The position numbers and the translations under genes were made by a program. The notes below the pieces were generated by a model. It searched no databases. It was not told the origin of the DNA and worked only from the letters and a program-made list of their open reading frames with translations. DNA of 64,000 nt from Pleurodeles waltl (Eukaryota > Chordata > Amphibia > Caudata > Salamandridae): contig NC_090444.1 in the NCBI RefSeq assembly GCF_031143425.1, forward strand, positions 1,353,094,323 through 1,353,158,322, written 5' to 3'. This document shows positions 52,801-64,000 of this stretch, one piece after another. Numbering within the stretch: the first letter of the stretch is position 1; the number at the start of each line of letters is the position of its first letter.

Positions 52801-54419
52801 CTGACACCAACTTCCATTTTTCTCCTCTCAGCGAAAAGGAAGAGTTAACATTAGCGATACCTTAAAATGTGGCTGCTGAAACACGGAGACCAGATCAGAA
52901 CAAGTGGTGACAAATGAGTCCCTGGAACCAGATGCTGTGTTTTCTGTCAGACCATTTCTGCCATTCAGGGAGACTGCACTGGCTCTTTGTTTCCTAAAAC
53001 AAAAGGAAACCTCCGTTTTGTGTGAGCAGTAACTCTTCCTTACGATCTGTCATATTGAACCACACTGCGGGAAGAGCACGCATTAGTCGCCTCTTCGTGC
53101 CAGTGAGCAGCAAAGCGAACACTAATTGGCAAGAGTTATGGTCCCCAAACTGCCGTCTAAGTTAGTGTGTCCCTGAGAAAGGTTACATTTACCTATGCAT
53201 TTATCTACAATAATTGAACAGTGAAACAGATAAGGCAACCTGCGACTGCAACAGTTATCGCCTTTCCACACGGACAACGGCCAAACCGAATAAATCATGC
53301 ACTTTTCAAATTTTTGAAGTCCAGGCGTGGTGTCAGTGGAAGCTCCATATTAGTCATTTGGAGCTCTGAGAAAAAGTACCATAATTTACCAATATGTTGT
53401 TTCCATCCTCCGTGGTGATCTACATATTGCATACTCATTACTACGGTGTCAATGTTTGTGGAATGGGTCGCTCATTGCAATATATTTTCCTGTTACCGAA
53501 TCTGAACGTTCAAAGGCACATTAATAAAGGCGGACAGTAAAAGTTCCCTTGGCGGGTGAACTCGATGTGGTATCTCAGCCTGAACCAACGCTTTCTCCTG
53601 CGACAGGCCAGTAATGAGGTACATATAACAAGTGACAAATGGTTTAATATCAGTGTCCACAAAATTATAGCAATGTGTGCTCACTTGGATTTACTCGTCC
53701 AAGATGGTGCGGCCCATACACGTTTATTACACCGTATCCCGTTAACGTACGACGCAGGATCAGGCGATGTTTTTTAAACTGGTAGGCATGCAGAAGTGGA
53801 GCTTCGCCTCGAAAGATGTAGCCTGTCTTTCTCTTATTTGTTCTGCTCTCTTATTATTGTTTTTTTTCTTCTTTTGTGTTATTGTTTGTCATACTGGCAG
53901 ATAAGAACTACAAAGGAAACTTTAGTGAGGGAGGGAGGAATAGTAGGTACTAAACTAGTTATGGCAGCTGGAAACTGTGTGGCTAAAACCTGTCTATAAA
54001 ATAATTCACTCCGGTCCTAATTGTATGTTGCAGGGTACTGACATTAATTCACAGTCATTTCTCACTATTCGTGTGTAATTACGATTAAACCCCATGGTGT
54101 ATTGCATTACCTCGTGGGGCCGATTTTTCCAGCCATAAAACCACACAGATTTCGCCATTTCCTAGGTCATTGTTTGCTCCCCACGGTTAGGGGAAAAAAC
54201 TGCAGAATGAAGCTTGGTGGCAGCCATTTTTTCGAGACAGAATTACTGGCTGGACAAATCAAGAATGGATGTTCCAACATCAAGCACAACCGAAGGGGGG
54301 AGGTGGGGGAGAGGGGTCCTACCAACTCTGAGTAAGGCAGAGAGAAATTCCTTATGTCAATTTTGCTCCACCTGACCAGATCAAATGTACTCCCCATATG
54401 TAGGCATTTCAAAAGTTAA
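49845..54419. other. Unassigned DNA
   Basis: No supported gene. A minus-strand open pair near 50782-50437 (with KPWPHPAPGRTTQDKVVANV and a CIFCPHKRWH segment) could be decayed retroelement protein, but I cannot place it. The rest shows no TIR, LTR or long frame. Confidence 0.4.
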
Positions 54420-54567
54420 GGGCCTGATTTAGAGTTTGGTAGCTGGGTTACTCCATCATGTCTTATTATAAGTGCCATATGAAATAATACAATTGTAAAA
54501 GGGTGGATGCGATATCCTTTATATTTATAACAGAATAAGGTGTCTGCCAGACCCTAAATCAAGATCT
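54420..54567. mobile_element. Miniature inverted-repeat element with TAA duplication (148 bp)
   Basis: Starts GGGCCTGATTTAGAGTTTGG and ends AGACCCTAAATCAAGATCT, an imperfect inverted repeat, flanked by TAA at 54417-54419 and 54568-54570. The 3-bp TAA duplication suits a Harbinger-type miniature element. The interior is degraded. Confidence 0.6.
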
Positions 54568-54570
54568 TAA

Positions 54571-55051
54571 CACAGAAGTAGTACACAGAACCACGTCCAT
54601 CTACACATGACCTAACACTGGTAGTGACTACCAGTGAAAGTAAAGTAAAAAAGACACAGAACAGAGCACCCCACCACATACCAGTGAACATACGTATGAT
54701 AAAAAGCCTGGAGTGCAGTAAACATTATATCTGTGTACTTACTGGGCGCTGCCTTGAGGTGTCTCTCTGTCTTTTAGAGGAACAAACTGTTGCTTAAATG
54801 AGAATTTGCCTTAAAAAAACGAAAGACAAGAGGCGTCTGGCAAAACAGGAATGGTTCATTTAATTAAACATTACAGTCAGGAGAGCAGTTACAAAACAAG
54901 GGTCTGAAGACTGTTGCTTACTGTACAACAGATTGAAGTAGGTTCTTATACATTTCTCTGTGTGCCATAAAGCCATAAAAGACATTATTTTCTTGGTAGA
55001 AAATGTGAACAGTTGTCATGGTGTTATAATGAATGCAGGTGGGCCTCAGCC
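54571..55051. other. Unassigned DNA
   Basis: Nothing recognised between the miniature element and the retroviral LTR. Confidence 0.4.
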
Positions 55052-55427
55052 TGGTGTGGACACAATGTGGGCCCGCGAGTAAGTGTCCAGATGTCCAGCC
55101 TGAGGGGCACGTGGTCACTGCGAGCGCTGTGTTCCGATTGTCTATGTGTTCCTAACAACATGTGGCATCTAACTTTATGGTGTGTTTTTGAATGCACTTG
55201 TCCCTCTAGATACGTGTGCTTCATCGGGGCCAGTCACCAGGGACCATTGTGGTGTTGCTGCCTATCTGTGGGGTTGGATCTAAGTTTTCCTGTTTGTGCG
55301 TGTTACCTAGCCTGTGACCTGTCAATCATTAACCTCAGGCCTAGATCTCAGAGCCTGCCTGACTATGTACCTACCTGCCAGGGTTGACAAAGAGTTCACA
55401 ATGGGAGAATCTAATAGTGGTGATGCA
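55052..55427 (-). repeat. 3' LTR of a decayed endogenous retrovirus
   Basis: Aligns with 61044-61396 in the same orientation (shared TGTGGCATCTAA, CAGGGACCATT.TGGTGTTGC, ATTAACCTCA). Minus-strand ends TGCATCACC and CACACCA. It lies just beyond the Env remnant, as a 3' LTR should. Confidence 0.5.
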
Positions 55428-55619
55428 ACTTCGTTTGTGTATATAAATGTTTTGCTGTGTGCATTAATATTGATTAATCCAGTATTAGCATTCCCCTTTC
55501 TAGCCGATTTTCAATTACACCATCAAACCCACACGTCATGACAATCACATTGTCAGTAACTTGTTGTCCCACTTCCCTAGCTACTTGTACTCTACCCAAT
55601 TTGAGGGTTGCGTTTTTAC

Positions 55620-56920
55620 AGCAGGAAACCCTCACTTACAGGATACCACACAAAAATAATAACACATTGAAAATGGGCACAAATGACATGCGTAGACTGG
55701 TCAGCCACTGGGGAAGCGATGAGAACCAGTTTGAGAACCACTCCTGCTCAGAGGCACCTTCCTCTTCATGTATGTCTTTCTGTAGTCGGTGCAATGCCTG
55801 AATGGCAAGAGTCTGAGTTCTATTGTTCATGTCGTTGCCAGGTATTAAAGTGCAGCAAGATGCACCAATCTTCACACATACCCCTCCCCCCATTGCGGTC
55901 ATCAAGTCTAACAAATTCATATGTTGCATCACCATGAGGCGGATGGCTCTCAGTTCTTCATCATTTAAAGCAGTTCCCAGTGGGTTATTTGCAACCAGTG
56001 GGCATTCACTTTTGTCTGCAAGGTGAACAATGGAATGGACCCTCCCACCGATGCTTGGGCGTAGGTGAACAATCTAAATTCCACAGTAATGTCCTTATAC
56101 TGAGCCCAGCCAAAATAATGAGCAGTTCTTATCCTTCGAGCCTGTTGCAACACTGTTGTTTTCTTCATCAGTGGGTGCTGGTACAGCTCAGACAGATCTT
56201 TAGGGATGACCAGGGTTGGTGTGTATATGGTGATAAGGGAGCAGAGGCTACGCCATCCAGGGATGAGCTGGGTGTAAGCAAACTTGTTGCACTGCCATTA
56301 GGTGCCCATCAGCGTGGAGGTGCCCAATTGCATGTCCGGAATGTGCACTATTGTGCTACAGTTTTCATTCCTGTCCAGCGGGATGGTTCCTTTGCCTCTG
56401 AAACATAAGAAAACAGTGTGAATTTACATACAATTAGGGGTTGCCCCTTCCTTTCTATCCACGTATCTATCTCAGTGTCCTAGATCTCCTCACATGGGGG
56501 ATCTATGCTGTTATTCAACCCACCTCTTCAAGACCCATTTCCCTTCATATCATTGAGGTAGATGGCCCTGCCATGAAACTCCATCTCTGGGATCCATTTG
56601 TTGTTATTGACGATTGCCCCAGACATGATAAGGTCCACCCTGGGACTACAGATGGAAGTAGAAGCGGACATGTTTGTTAACTAATTGAATGGTTTAGCTA
56701 CCTCCAAGCATCTCTTCTCGTGAAAATCTCAGGGCCAAAGAGTATCCTTCCCTTTAGCTCCCTTCCTGTGCATTCTGTCTAGCTCAGTCTGGATTTTGCT
56801 AGGCTCAGTGAGAAGGTACTGTGCTGTTGGACTGGTCTCGTAGCGATTCAGATTTACTGCTACCCTATGGGGCTTTAATCTATTAGGTTGTATTTTGGCC
56901 CTAATTCTACATAGGTACAC
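55620..56920 (-). pseudogene. env: Retroviral Env remnant (surface and transmembrane parts)
   Basis: The transmembrane subunit is recognisable at 55935-55636: GGGVCVKIGASCC matches the C-X6-CC motif of gamma-type retroviral Env proteins. It is followed by an acidic helix region, a Trp-rich segment (WFSNWFSSLPQWL) and a hydrophobic membrane anchor (VPIFNVLLFLCGIL). Upstream pieces at 56168-55965 and 56920-56729 look like surface-subunit fragments in shifting frames. Env mediates membrane fusion in a live virus, but multiple stops and frameshifts make this copy non-functional. Confidence 0.6.
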
Positions 56921-57878
56921 ATGGGGAAGGCATTTTGCTTTTTCAGGGACTGCCTCTTGGGATAAGTAATGCCTTTATGGGCCTTCTGCACGTGGTCTCG
57001 GCGAACAGATGTAACATTACCCTGCTGATGTCTTGGAGCCCAAGGCTGTCATGTGCGGATAGCACATGCTATCTAAAAGAGTGCTGTTCGATGCTAGTGC
57101 TGCGTGTGGTGTAATTAAAGCTGATGGGAGATGGGTCACTACACAAGCATGGTGACATTTTATTAATAGAATCCATCATAATAGACTGCTCTTTAGAAAT
57201 GCATGGATGCCGCAGCTTCCCTAGAAGACAGAAGATGTATAGATGTATAAGAATACATAATTTATGAAATATTGTAGGTCTTGAGATGATCCCAGCAGAA
57301 ATGCCTTTCGCCTTCTGGATGGGAGTTCCTTGGTTGGAAAACAGTTCAAAAAAGTCTTTGGGGAAAGGTGTGATTCAGGAACCCATTCGGGATATGGATT
57401 TGGAAAGTCCTTGTAGTGATTTGTGGCTCTTGATTCTGTTGGATGTGAAAGTTCTTTGGAGCAGTTTTTAGTTCTTGATTCTGCTGGGGTACAGGTGTGG
57501 CCGCTGAAAAAACGGTTGTCCGAGGTTAAGATGGTGCACTTAGCAGCTTGACTGTAGACCTGTTGGGAAAGAGCTACATTTGGTTGTTATGAAAGAAAGA
57601 ACATTACATCATTAAATTTTGTCAAGTATGGATTCTTGCAATTCTGTGATTTTGGTAAGGCACCGGAAGGTGTCCCCACTCGGGATATCCGGTTAGGAAA
57701 AAAAAATTGGTTATTGTCTGGACATGTATTCATTTTATGGGTTGTTAGGTCTCTCCCTTCTCTGTGCCTAAGTGTCCATCTGAATGGTGTGCTTTATGGG
57801 GTGATTCTAGTGAATGTGGGAAATGTTAGCTTGTGGCTGGTGCTCTGTTGGCATCACCAGACCTCCAGTACTCTAGTG
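56921..57878. other. Unassigned internal retroviral or intergenic DNA
   Basis: No recognisable pol or other domain in either strand. Confidence 0.4.
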
Positions 57879-58450
57879 CAGCGGTTCCCAACCTTTTGAC
57901 TTCTGTGGACCCCCACTTTATCATTACTGGAACCCAGGGACCCCCACTGAATCATTATTGGAATTTTGGCGACCTTGCACTGAGCCATTACTGCAAGCCG
58001 GGGACCCAGGCCTAAACATTGTCATGAATTTGAACAGAAAAACAATACAAAAAAAAATACAGAAACAAGCATTCATTCTAACGCACACAGAAATGATGTC
58101 ACATTTTCTTTAATTTGCAAATAAATAAAATAAAAAACAAATAAAATTGTGATTTGAATAGGCAGGTTGGAACTTTTCTAAATTCAATTGAAGCCACACA
58201 TCTTCCATACTATATTCTGTGTGATGCACCTGCAAATCAATCTGAGGATACAAATGCAATTTTTAGCTCCACTTTCAAATTCCTTGACATTTACAGTACG
58301 TTTTAAAATTTACAGTTGCACATTTAGCCACTTCATTATATGCACTTTATTAATTTGTTAATATTAGTTAATTTTCTAAGCAATCACGGACACACTGAGG
58401 AGGCTTCATGAACCTCTAGGGGTCCCCATATCCAAGGCTGGGAACCACTG
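57879..58450. mobile_element. hAT-type element, longer variant (572 bp)
   Basis: Ends CAGCGGTTCCCAACCTTTTG and GGCTGGGAACCACTG. Flanks CTCTAGTG (57871-57878) and TTGTAGTG (58451-58458) match at six of eight positions, a decayed 8-bp duplication. The ends match the 237-bp element at 34254; the middle holds extra AT-rich sequence. No transposase. Confidence 0.85.
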
Positions 58451-59261
58451 TTGTAGTGTGCGCATGGGTGTGTCATCAGTGTGGGCAGTGTTTCTATACT
58501 ACACATGCGCAGGAGATGTAAGAGAGAAGGTGTATCATGCCGAGCGTTGGTCAGCGATCACAACATGACCTGAGGTCACATGTGTACCACTCTAATTCCG
58601 GCATGCGGATTGTAACGAGGCCCTCCCAAGTGGCGCCAGGTGTCTTGGCAATGCCCTTTTCTAGAGGCTTTCTTTGGGCAAGCTTTGGGCTTCATGGTGT
58701 CGATTTTGGCATTGCTCTAGACCTCCGACCTTTACTGTCATGGACTCAAGAGGGACAGAGAGTTCCACGGCCTCCGTATGCCTCTTATTTGTGGAGTTCG
58801 ATATATGGGATTGTTGCCCCCTAAAAACTAGCAAAAACGTCATGTTGCCTGATTACTAAGCCTACTGCGGGGGAAAGCACATTTCTGCATTCTACTCTGC
58901 TCAGAGTTGTGATGGGTGCTTCTAGACTCCCTTCCCTGGCACCCCATTCTCCCTCAGATCACATCTTTTTTGGCCTATGATTCCTGGCTGGTTTTGGGAA
59001 GCTTCTTCGGATAAGGAGGAGCTGAAGTTATTGCTACATGGAGAGTCTGGAGCTTATCCAGGAACTCATTAAAGTTTGCCTGAATTATGAGAATGGTTGA
59101 TTGACTGCATATTTTATAAAGTGCAAAGCTACCAACAAGGTTTCCCTGTGCTAACCAGAAATACAGATAGCCAAGTGCAAGCACCTCCAAGAACAGGGAT
59201 TTGCAAACCTATGTGTTGGGTCAGCCAAGTTTTCAGCAATTTCTGGAATGCTAAAAGAGAA
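58451..59261. other. Unassigned DNA, possibly including a LINE 3' untranslated tail
   Basis: 58975-59261 may be the 3' non-coding end of the L2-like LINE. Nothing else recognised. Confidence 0.35.
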
Positions 59262-59676
59262 ATGCGTTCTTTCAAGGTTCACAGGAGATGATTCCAAAGT
59301 TTAGGTCCAAGTAAACACAGGACCGGTCTCCTTGGTGGACTTCCCTTATTCTAGGGATGACAGCTAAATTCTGATGGCTTGACCTGAGAGTACGCCTCAA
59401 CAAATAGTTGGTCATTAAAGATCTCAAATAAACAGGTGCAGTGTTATAAAAGCATTTGAACATAAAGCAAAGAGCCTTAAAATATACCCAACTTTCAATG
59501 GACAGCTAATGGAGAGATTTTAACAGGCTGTTGGAGCTGGTGAACTGTTGAGGACAAAGCAACAGGCGTGCAGCAGTATTTTGTACAATTTGAAGGCGTT
59601 TGAGTAAGGCTTTAGTCCCCCCTAGATATAGAATACTCCCATAGTCCAGCCTCAACATAACTAAGGCTTGTACTAC
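59262..59676 (-). mobile_element. L2-like LINE fragment, C-terminal part of reverse transcriptase
   Basis: The minus-strand frame from about 59676 reads LRLDYGSILYLGGTKALLKR, then LQIVQNTAARLLL, then one stop (LH-stop-LSIE) and continues through FKCFYNTAPVYLRSLMTNYL, RRTLRSSHQNLAVIPRIREV and GDRSCVYLDLNFGI. This order (LDYCNSL-like, QNTAARL, APxYLxxL, RxLRSS, GxRxF) is typical of the thumb and tail of L2/CR1-clade ORF2. A 5'-truncated, decayed copy. Confidence 0.75.
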
Positions 59677-60560
59677 GCTGCGCTAAGCTGCAAATGGGAT
59701 ACCATAGATGATTTTTTAAAGCCATTTCAGAAGACCAAAACAGGTGGCTGCCACCTTGGTGATCTGGGGTGGTTGGTTGTTCTGGTTAACTGCCTCTATT
59801 CACTCAACACCATGTGGTGCTCTGCAGTTTGTTGGGACCCATGCATGCACAGTGAAGGTTATAGGGCCTTTGCTACCCCAAGCACACAGAAAGCCTGGCT
59901 CCCGACAGTGGAGGACAGCTTCTTTTTGGAACCAAAAGTGGTGCCTCCATTTGGCTAGGGGCCGCTGAAGGCACTATTGCTGCTGGGACTATAAGACACT
60001 TCAGTCCCAGCTGGGGGCCCAAGAATGGGGACTTTTTGACTTTGTTATAGGAACCCGCCCCAGTTTGTTTGTGGGTGCCTGCTTTTTAATCACCAATCAG
60101 GGAGCTGCCCTGGGCCCTTTTCAGGCTGCTCTCCCCCTGGGTATGGCCAACTGACCCCACCCTGGGGGATCAGCATCAGAGTGGGGCCCAGGCTCCTGCC
60201 TGTGACAGGAATGGCAACCTCTAGTGGGGATACCCGATCGACAGCAACCCAGAATGACAGATTCCCGTGAGGATACCCAGTCGACAGCCACACAGTAACC
60301 CAGAATTCTCTGGAATGTAATTAAAATTTCAATCTCTAATCTTGTTTGCTTTTCTCATGAGTTTTGCTGCAGTGAACTCTAAGGGGTGTGAGAAATAGAT
60401 GCTTTGCTTTGGGGATATTAGAGTTTACTGCACATTTGCATTCTTCCCCAAACAGCCCCCCTACTTGTCGCGGCAGTGGCCCTGGTCCTTATTTGGTTGG
60501 ATTTCCTATGTTTGGTTGCTGATACCATGCGTTGGTCCAACTACCCAACCACTGTTGCGG
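59677..60560. other. Unassigned DNA with a short tandem at 60220-60300
   Basis: GGATACCCGATCGACAGC and GGATACCCAGTCGACAGCC recur about 34 bp apart. Nothing else recognised. Confidence 0.4.
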
Positions 60561-60607
60561 TGGTACAGCAGTCGACTGACTTCCCTGTGGCTGAATAAAA
60601 AGTGCAT

Positions 60608-61027
60608 TCAGGTTTCCCTGGGGTTGACCTTGAAGATGGGAAGTTTGAGGGAGGCTGGCCCAAGTTCATTGACTTCTCCCCTATCTGTGACAATCATAGC
60701 ATTGTATGGGGTTTGGCTGCTGCCATCCTCCCTGGTTTCTATCATTATAGTATAATGGTACCCTTTGGGGTCTTGCGGTGAAGCTTCCTTCAGGGCTGGT
60801 GCCATTTGCACGCTTGCGGCCAAAGTGGCCCCCTTGAGGGTGGTCTTCCTCAGCTTATGCTGGACCAACTTAGCGGTATCCCTTCGGGCTTGCTCCTGTT
60901 TTTCCTTGTACTCTTTCTGTTACCTTTTGTGAAAATGCAATATGTGCACTTGTATCTCCTGCCAGGGTTTGGTGTCTAACACTACTATGCTGTCCAAACC
61001 ACTTAGTATTTCAGTGGGAAGCCCCAT
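60608..61027 (-). pseudogene. gag: Retroviral Gag N-terminal remnant
   Basis: A minus-strand ATG at 61027-61025 opens MGLPTEILSGLDSIVVLD, with Gly at position 2 as in myristoylated matrix proteins. A stop follows about residue 36, then the frame continues (EKQEQARRDTAKLVQHKLRK and a segment ending KVNPRET) to 60608. It starts only 16 nt from the LTR edge. Identification rests on position next to the LTR and general character, so it is tentative. Confidence 0.4.
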
Positions 61028-61043
61028 CTTGAGGACCTTGACC

Positions 61044-61396
61044 TGGCGTGGACGAAATGTGGGCCAGAAAGTATGAATCTAGATGTCCAGCCTGGGGGGT
61101 GCATGGTCACAGTGTGTGCTGTGTCCTGATTGGCTATGTGTTCCTAAGTACATGTGGCATCTAAAGTTATGGTGTGTTTGGGAATGTACATGTCGTTTTG
61201 GCTATGTCTGCTTTATTGGGGCCAATCTCCAGGGACCATTATGGTGTTGCTGCCTGTCTGTGGGCTTCGATCTAAGTTATCCTGTTTGTGCATTTGGCTG
61301 CCAACGAAGCGTTACCTCATCTGTGGCCTGTCAGTAATTAACCTCAAGCCTAGGTCTCAGAGCCTGCTTGACCATGTACTTAAAAGTGGTGATGCA
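61044..61396 (-). repeat. 5' LTR of the decayed endogenous retrovirus
   Basis: About 353 bp, direct-repeat partner of 55052-55427, with a short deletion near 61380 relative to it. Confidence 0.5.
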
Positions 61397-61980
61397 ATTT
61401 TATGGTGACGTACACAAGGGGGAGAACCACAACAAGTGCACTCAGCTTGACGTGTTACCCAAGCACATGCATAATACTCCATAAGAAATAAGGAGGAATG
61501 TGCATGTCCAGCAATGACATACAATGCAGATTTACTAGAGAGAAATAGTAGGCAGCTTCACCACTTCAATCTTTTTTTGCTTTAATATTTAGGGGGTCAT
61601 TACAACATTGGTGGGAAAAGCCGCTTACCGCCGTGCAGAAGACCGCCAATACACCGCCGCGGCCGCGGAATTCCGCCACAGCTATTATGACCCACATCTC
61701 GAATTCCAACGAAATTCAGTCACCCACACAAGTCCGCCACACCAAAGGTCAGTGATAAAATGGCGAAAACAAAACCGCCACCTCCACGCCAACAGAAACA
61801 CGCCCATGCTATTACAACCCACGAATCCACGCGGCGGTCTTTCAACCACGGTATTCCATTGGCGGTACACACCGCCGCGCTCAAAATACACACACAGCTC
61901 CAAAACACCGCCACATTGGACAATTCAAAATACACACACCTGATACATATACACACACCACTCCCACACACCCAATACAA

Positions 61981-61987
61981 TATAAAA
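61981..61987 (+). promoter_or_regulatory. TATA box of SANT-like gene 2, copy 3
   Basis: TATAAAA inside a CA-rich stretch about 205 bp upstream of the ATG at 62192, matching copies 1 and 2. Confidence 0.55.
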
Positions 61988-62191
61988 CACACACCCACAT
62001 CACCCACAAACCCCTACAACAACAATATTTCTGAAAGAAGGCCAGAGAGACAGCACTGATTAGACAATCCCACCACACAGAAGCACACAACACCATCACC
62101 CACACAACATCCACGCACAAAACACCACACACCACTACACATCACTACACTCATCAACACATACACCACCTCACACATCACACACCACCCC

Positions 62192-63703
62192 ATGGCACGC
62201 CAAAGACACCCCCGCTCAGGGTCATGGTGGAGGAAATCCTACGGGTAGAGCCACAGCTATTTGGCTCACAGGTGCAGCACACCTCCATAGCCAGGAAGAT
62301 GGAGCTATGGCACAGAATAGTCGACAGGGTCAACGCTGTGGGACAACACCCCAGAAATCGGGAGGACATCAGGAAGAGGTGGAACGACCTACGGGGGAAG
62401 GTGCGTTCAGCGGTCTCCAGGCACAACATCGCGGTACAGCGGACTGGCGGCAGACCCCCACCTCCTCCCCCACAACTAGCAACATTAGAGGAGCAAGTCT
62501 TGACCATCATGCATCCAGAGGGCCTCGGAGGAGTCGGTGGAGGAATGGACACTGGTAAGTCAAATCTTAACTATCAGATCCTCCACCCTACCTGCATGCT
62601 ATCACACACCCACCCCCTCACCCCCTCACACATCACTCAAACTCCTCACTAATGTACTAAGAACACAAACCACACATCCCAACACCAAACCCTGCATGAC
62701 ACAACTAAGCATGGCACCACTCACCAAAGCATGCCCACTGCACATACCCAGAACAACCCCCTAACCATCATCACACAAGCCCCCACACAGGAATGCTAGC
62801 ACTGGGGTACACGCTCACCCACCCATTGCACACCATGACACACACACATGCAATAATCATGCTCTTATGCCCCTGCAGGATCACAAAGGACCATCACCAC
62901 ACTGGAAGGTCCAGACATCTCCACTCCACGCACAGAAGAGGCCCACAGTGACGAGAGCAGCTCTGCCCTACTGGATCCTGATGACCAGCCCGGACCATCG
63001 TGGGCCTCGGGACAGTCGGTTCCCCTTGCACAGGCACAGCCCAACACTGACCTTCCACCCTCTGGTAACACCAGCACAGCACCCACCCAGCGGCCCCCAA
63101 ACCTCCGTACCCAGGACAGGTCAATCAGCGGTGTGTCCACCACTACAGGGAACCCAGGATAACCCACCACCCCAACAACAACAGGGACCTGGGGGCAGTG
63201 GTAGTGGGCACACGGTCCAGGGGACGGAGGCACAGGAACACAGGGGAACTGGGAGGGCTGCTGTGCGACAGGGGGCGGACAGGCCAAGGGAACCCACCCT
63301 CCAGGAGGCCTTCTCCTCCATCATGGGAGCATACCACCACTCCCAGGAGACGATGGCTACGGTCCTGGTCAAGTTTCAGGAGACCCAGCGCCTGCAGGAG
63401 AAACAGTATTTGGGATTCAGGGAGGAGCTCAGGACCATCAGCTCTGCCCTGGGCACCATCGTAGGGGTGCTGAAGGACATACAGCAGACCTTGAGGGACA
63501 CCGTGGCACTCCAAGGGGCCCCTGACACTAGCCAGGACGATGAACTGCCCACCACCTCCGCTGGCGCTAGTGGACAGGACGCCCCGCCACAGGACCACCA
63601 CACCAGCACCCCACCCCCTGCAGACGGACAACCACCACGCAAGCAGTCCCTGAGATCCAGGAACAGGACAGAGCAAGATGGCAAGACCCCCGCCAGGAAA
63701 TGA
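62192..63703 (+). pseudogene. Myb/SANT-like protein 2, Harbinger copy 3
   Basis: Exon 1 62192-62554 begins MARQRHP but a 16-nt deletion right after it shifts the frame. The Myb/SANT-like domain is then read in another frame (VMVEEILRVEPQLFG, REDIRKRWNDLRGKV). Exon 1 is 363 nt, exactly 16 shorter than in copy 2. Donor G/GTAAGTC; exon 2 62879-63703 after acceptor CCCTGCAG. A 1-nt insertion near 63090 shifts the frame once more; from there to TGA 63701-63703 the frame is open, with the coiled-coil-like helix and the basic RKQSLRSRNR tail. Two small lesions separate it from an open frame. Confidence 0.85.
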
Positions 63704-63891
63704 GACCACACTGATTGTCCCCCCACCGTCCCACTTTGTTACCCTGTCCATACTTTAACTGCCCCTGCTCCACTTCCTATGCCCAGATGGGCAGTGCACC
63801 TGTGAGACATAATAGACTGGACTCTGCCATGGACATTCCTCCACCATCACCCCACACCATTTTGCAACCCCCCTCCAATATTGAGCATTTA

Positions 63892-63897
63892 AATAAA
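63892..63897 (+). promoter_or_regulatory. Polyadenylation signal of SANT-like gene 2, copy 3
   Basis: AATAAA 189 bp past the stop codon; conserved in position with copies 1 and 2. Confidence 0.6.
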
Positions 63898-64000
63898 CAC
63901 TCTTGAACCACAAAACTTTCTGGAGTCAGTCTATGTTTTGGTAAAATGTATTATCAATGACAGTGTCAAAAAGCGTTTATAGTTGTTAAGAAAACATACC

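Larger units (their letters stand above)
55052..61396 (-). mobile_element. Decayed endogenous retrovirus (about 6.3 kb)
   Basis: Direct repeats of about 350-375 bp flank a minus-strand Gag N-terminus next to the right repeat and an Env remnant next to the left repeat. No pol was recognised between them; part of that space is taken by a hAT element (57879-58450) and an L2-like LINE fragment. No target duplication was found. The copy has many stops and is inert. Confidence 0.5.
61592..64000 (-). mobile_element. PIF/Harbinger copy 3, right end, continues past the window
   Basis: Begins GGGGGTCATTACAACATTGG, the right-type TIR, preceded by TTA at 61589-61591. Opposite in orientation to copies 1 and 2. 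The subterminal GGCGG/CCGCC-rich stretch spans 61592-61900. The window holds only the SANT-like gene 2 side; the transposase would lie beyond 64000. Confidence 0.88.

Noticed and set aside
1..64000. Host genes, tRNA or rRNA genes, tRNA-derived SINEs
   Set aside because: No exon series outside mobile elements and no A/B-box or cloverleaf pattern caught my eye. A tRNAscan and a protein search would settle it; a hit would overturn this.

Overview
This window looks like transposon-packed intergenic DNA from a very large vertebrate genome. A urodele, most likely a newt such as Pleurodeles, fits best. That is an inference: full-length PIF/Harbinger elements with internal genes, GGCGG-rich Harbinger-type miniature elements, a chromodomain Ty3/gypsy element, very long LTRs with a SCAN-like Gag, and L2-type LINEs are what published newt genomes are rich in. 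I saw no host gene, tRNA, rRNA or CRISPR array. Every coding region I can support belongs to a mobile element.

Layout. 1-2822: two copies of an unnamed dispersed repeat (a third, inverted, lies at 34680-35105). 3007-11507: Harbinger copy 1, complete, with both terminal inverted repeats (TIRs) and a 3-bp ATA target duplication. 14500-17290: an unnamed repeat interrupted by a 597-bp element made almost entirely of twelve consecutive hairpins. 18053-24078: a long-LTR retroelement (about 2.2-kb LTRs, SCAN-like Gag remnant). 24711-33552: a piggyBac transposase pseudogene on the minus strand, split by a young, nearly intact 6.9-kb chromodomain gypsy element (25321-32252, 5-bp target duplication). 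34062-35760: microsatellites and hAT miniature elements. 38041-39337: LINE fragments. 39338-48489: Harbinger copy 2. 48490-49840: two related LTR fragments facing each other. 49845-54419: nothing recognised apart from weak open stretches. 55052-61396: a decayed endogenous retrovirus (Env and Gag traces), itself interrupted by a hAT element and an L2-like LINE fragment. 61592-64000: Harbinger copy 3, in the opposite orientation and cut off by the window end.

How the genes work together. The Harbinger elements appear to carry three genes rather than the two usually described for this superfamily. One is a spliced DDE transposase with a short first exon next to the left TIR. The second is a Myb/SANT-like gene lying antisense inside the transposase's 4.4-kb first intron. 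The third is another Myb/SANT-like gene that starts near the right TIR and converges on the transposase. Exon lengths and splice phases are conserved between copies, so this was a working gene arrangement, although every copy here is damaged. The gypsy element has intact Gag and Pol frames linked by a canonical -1 slippery heptamer, and it shows a self-priming signature rather than a tRNA primer site.
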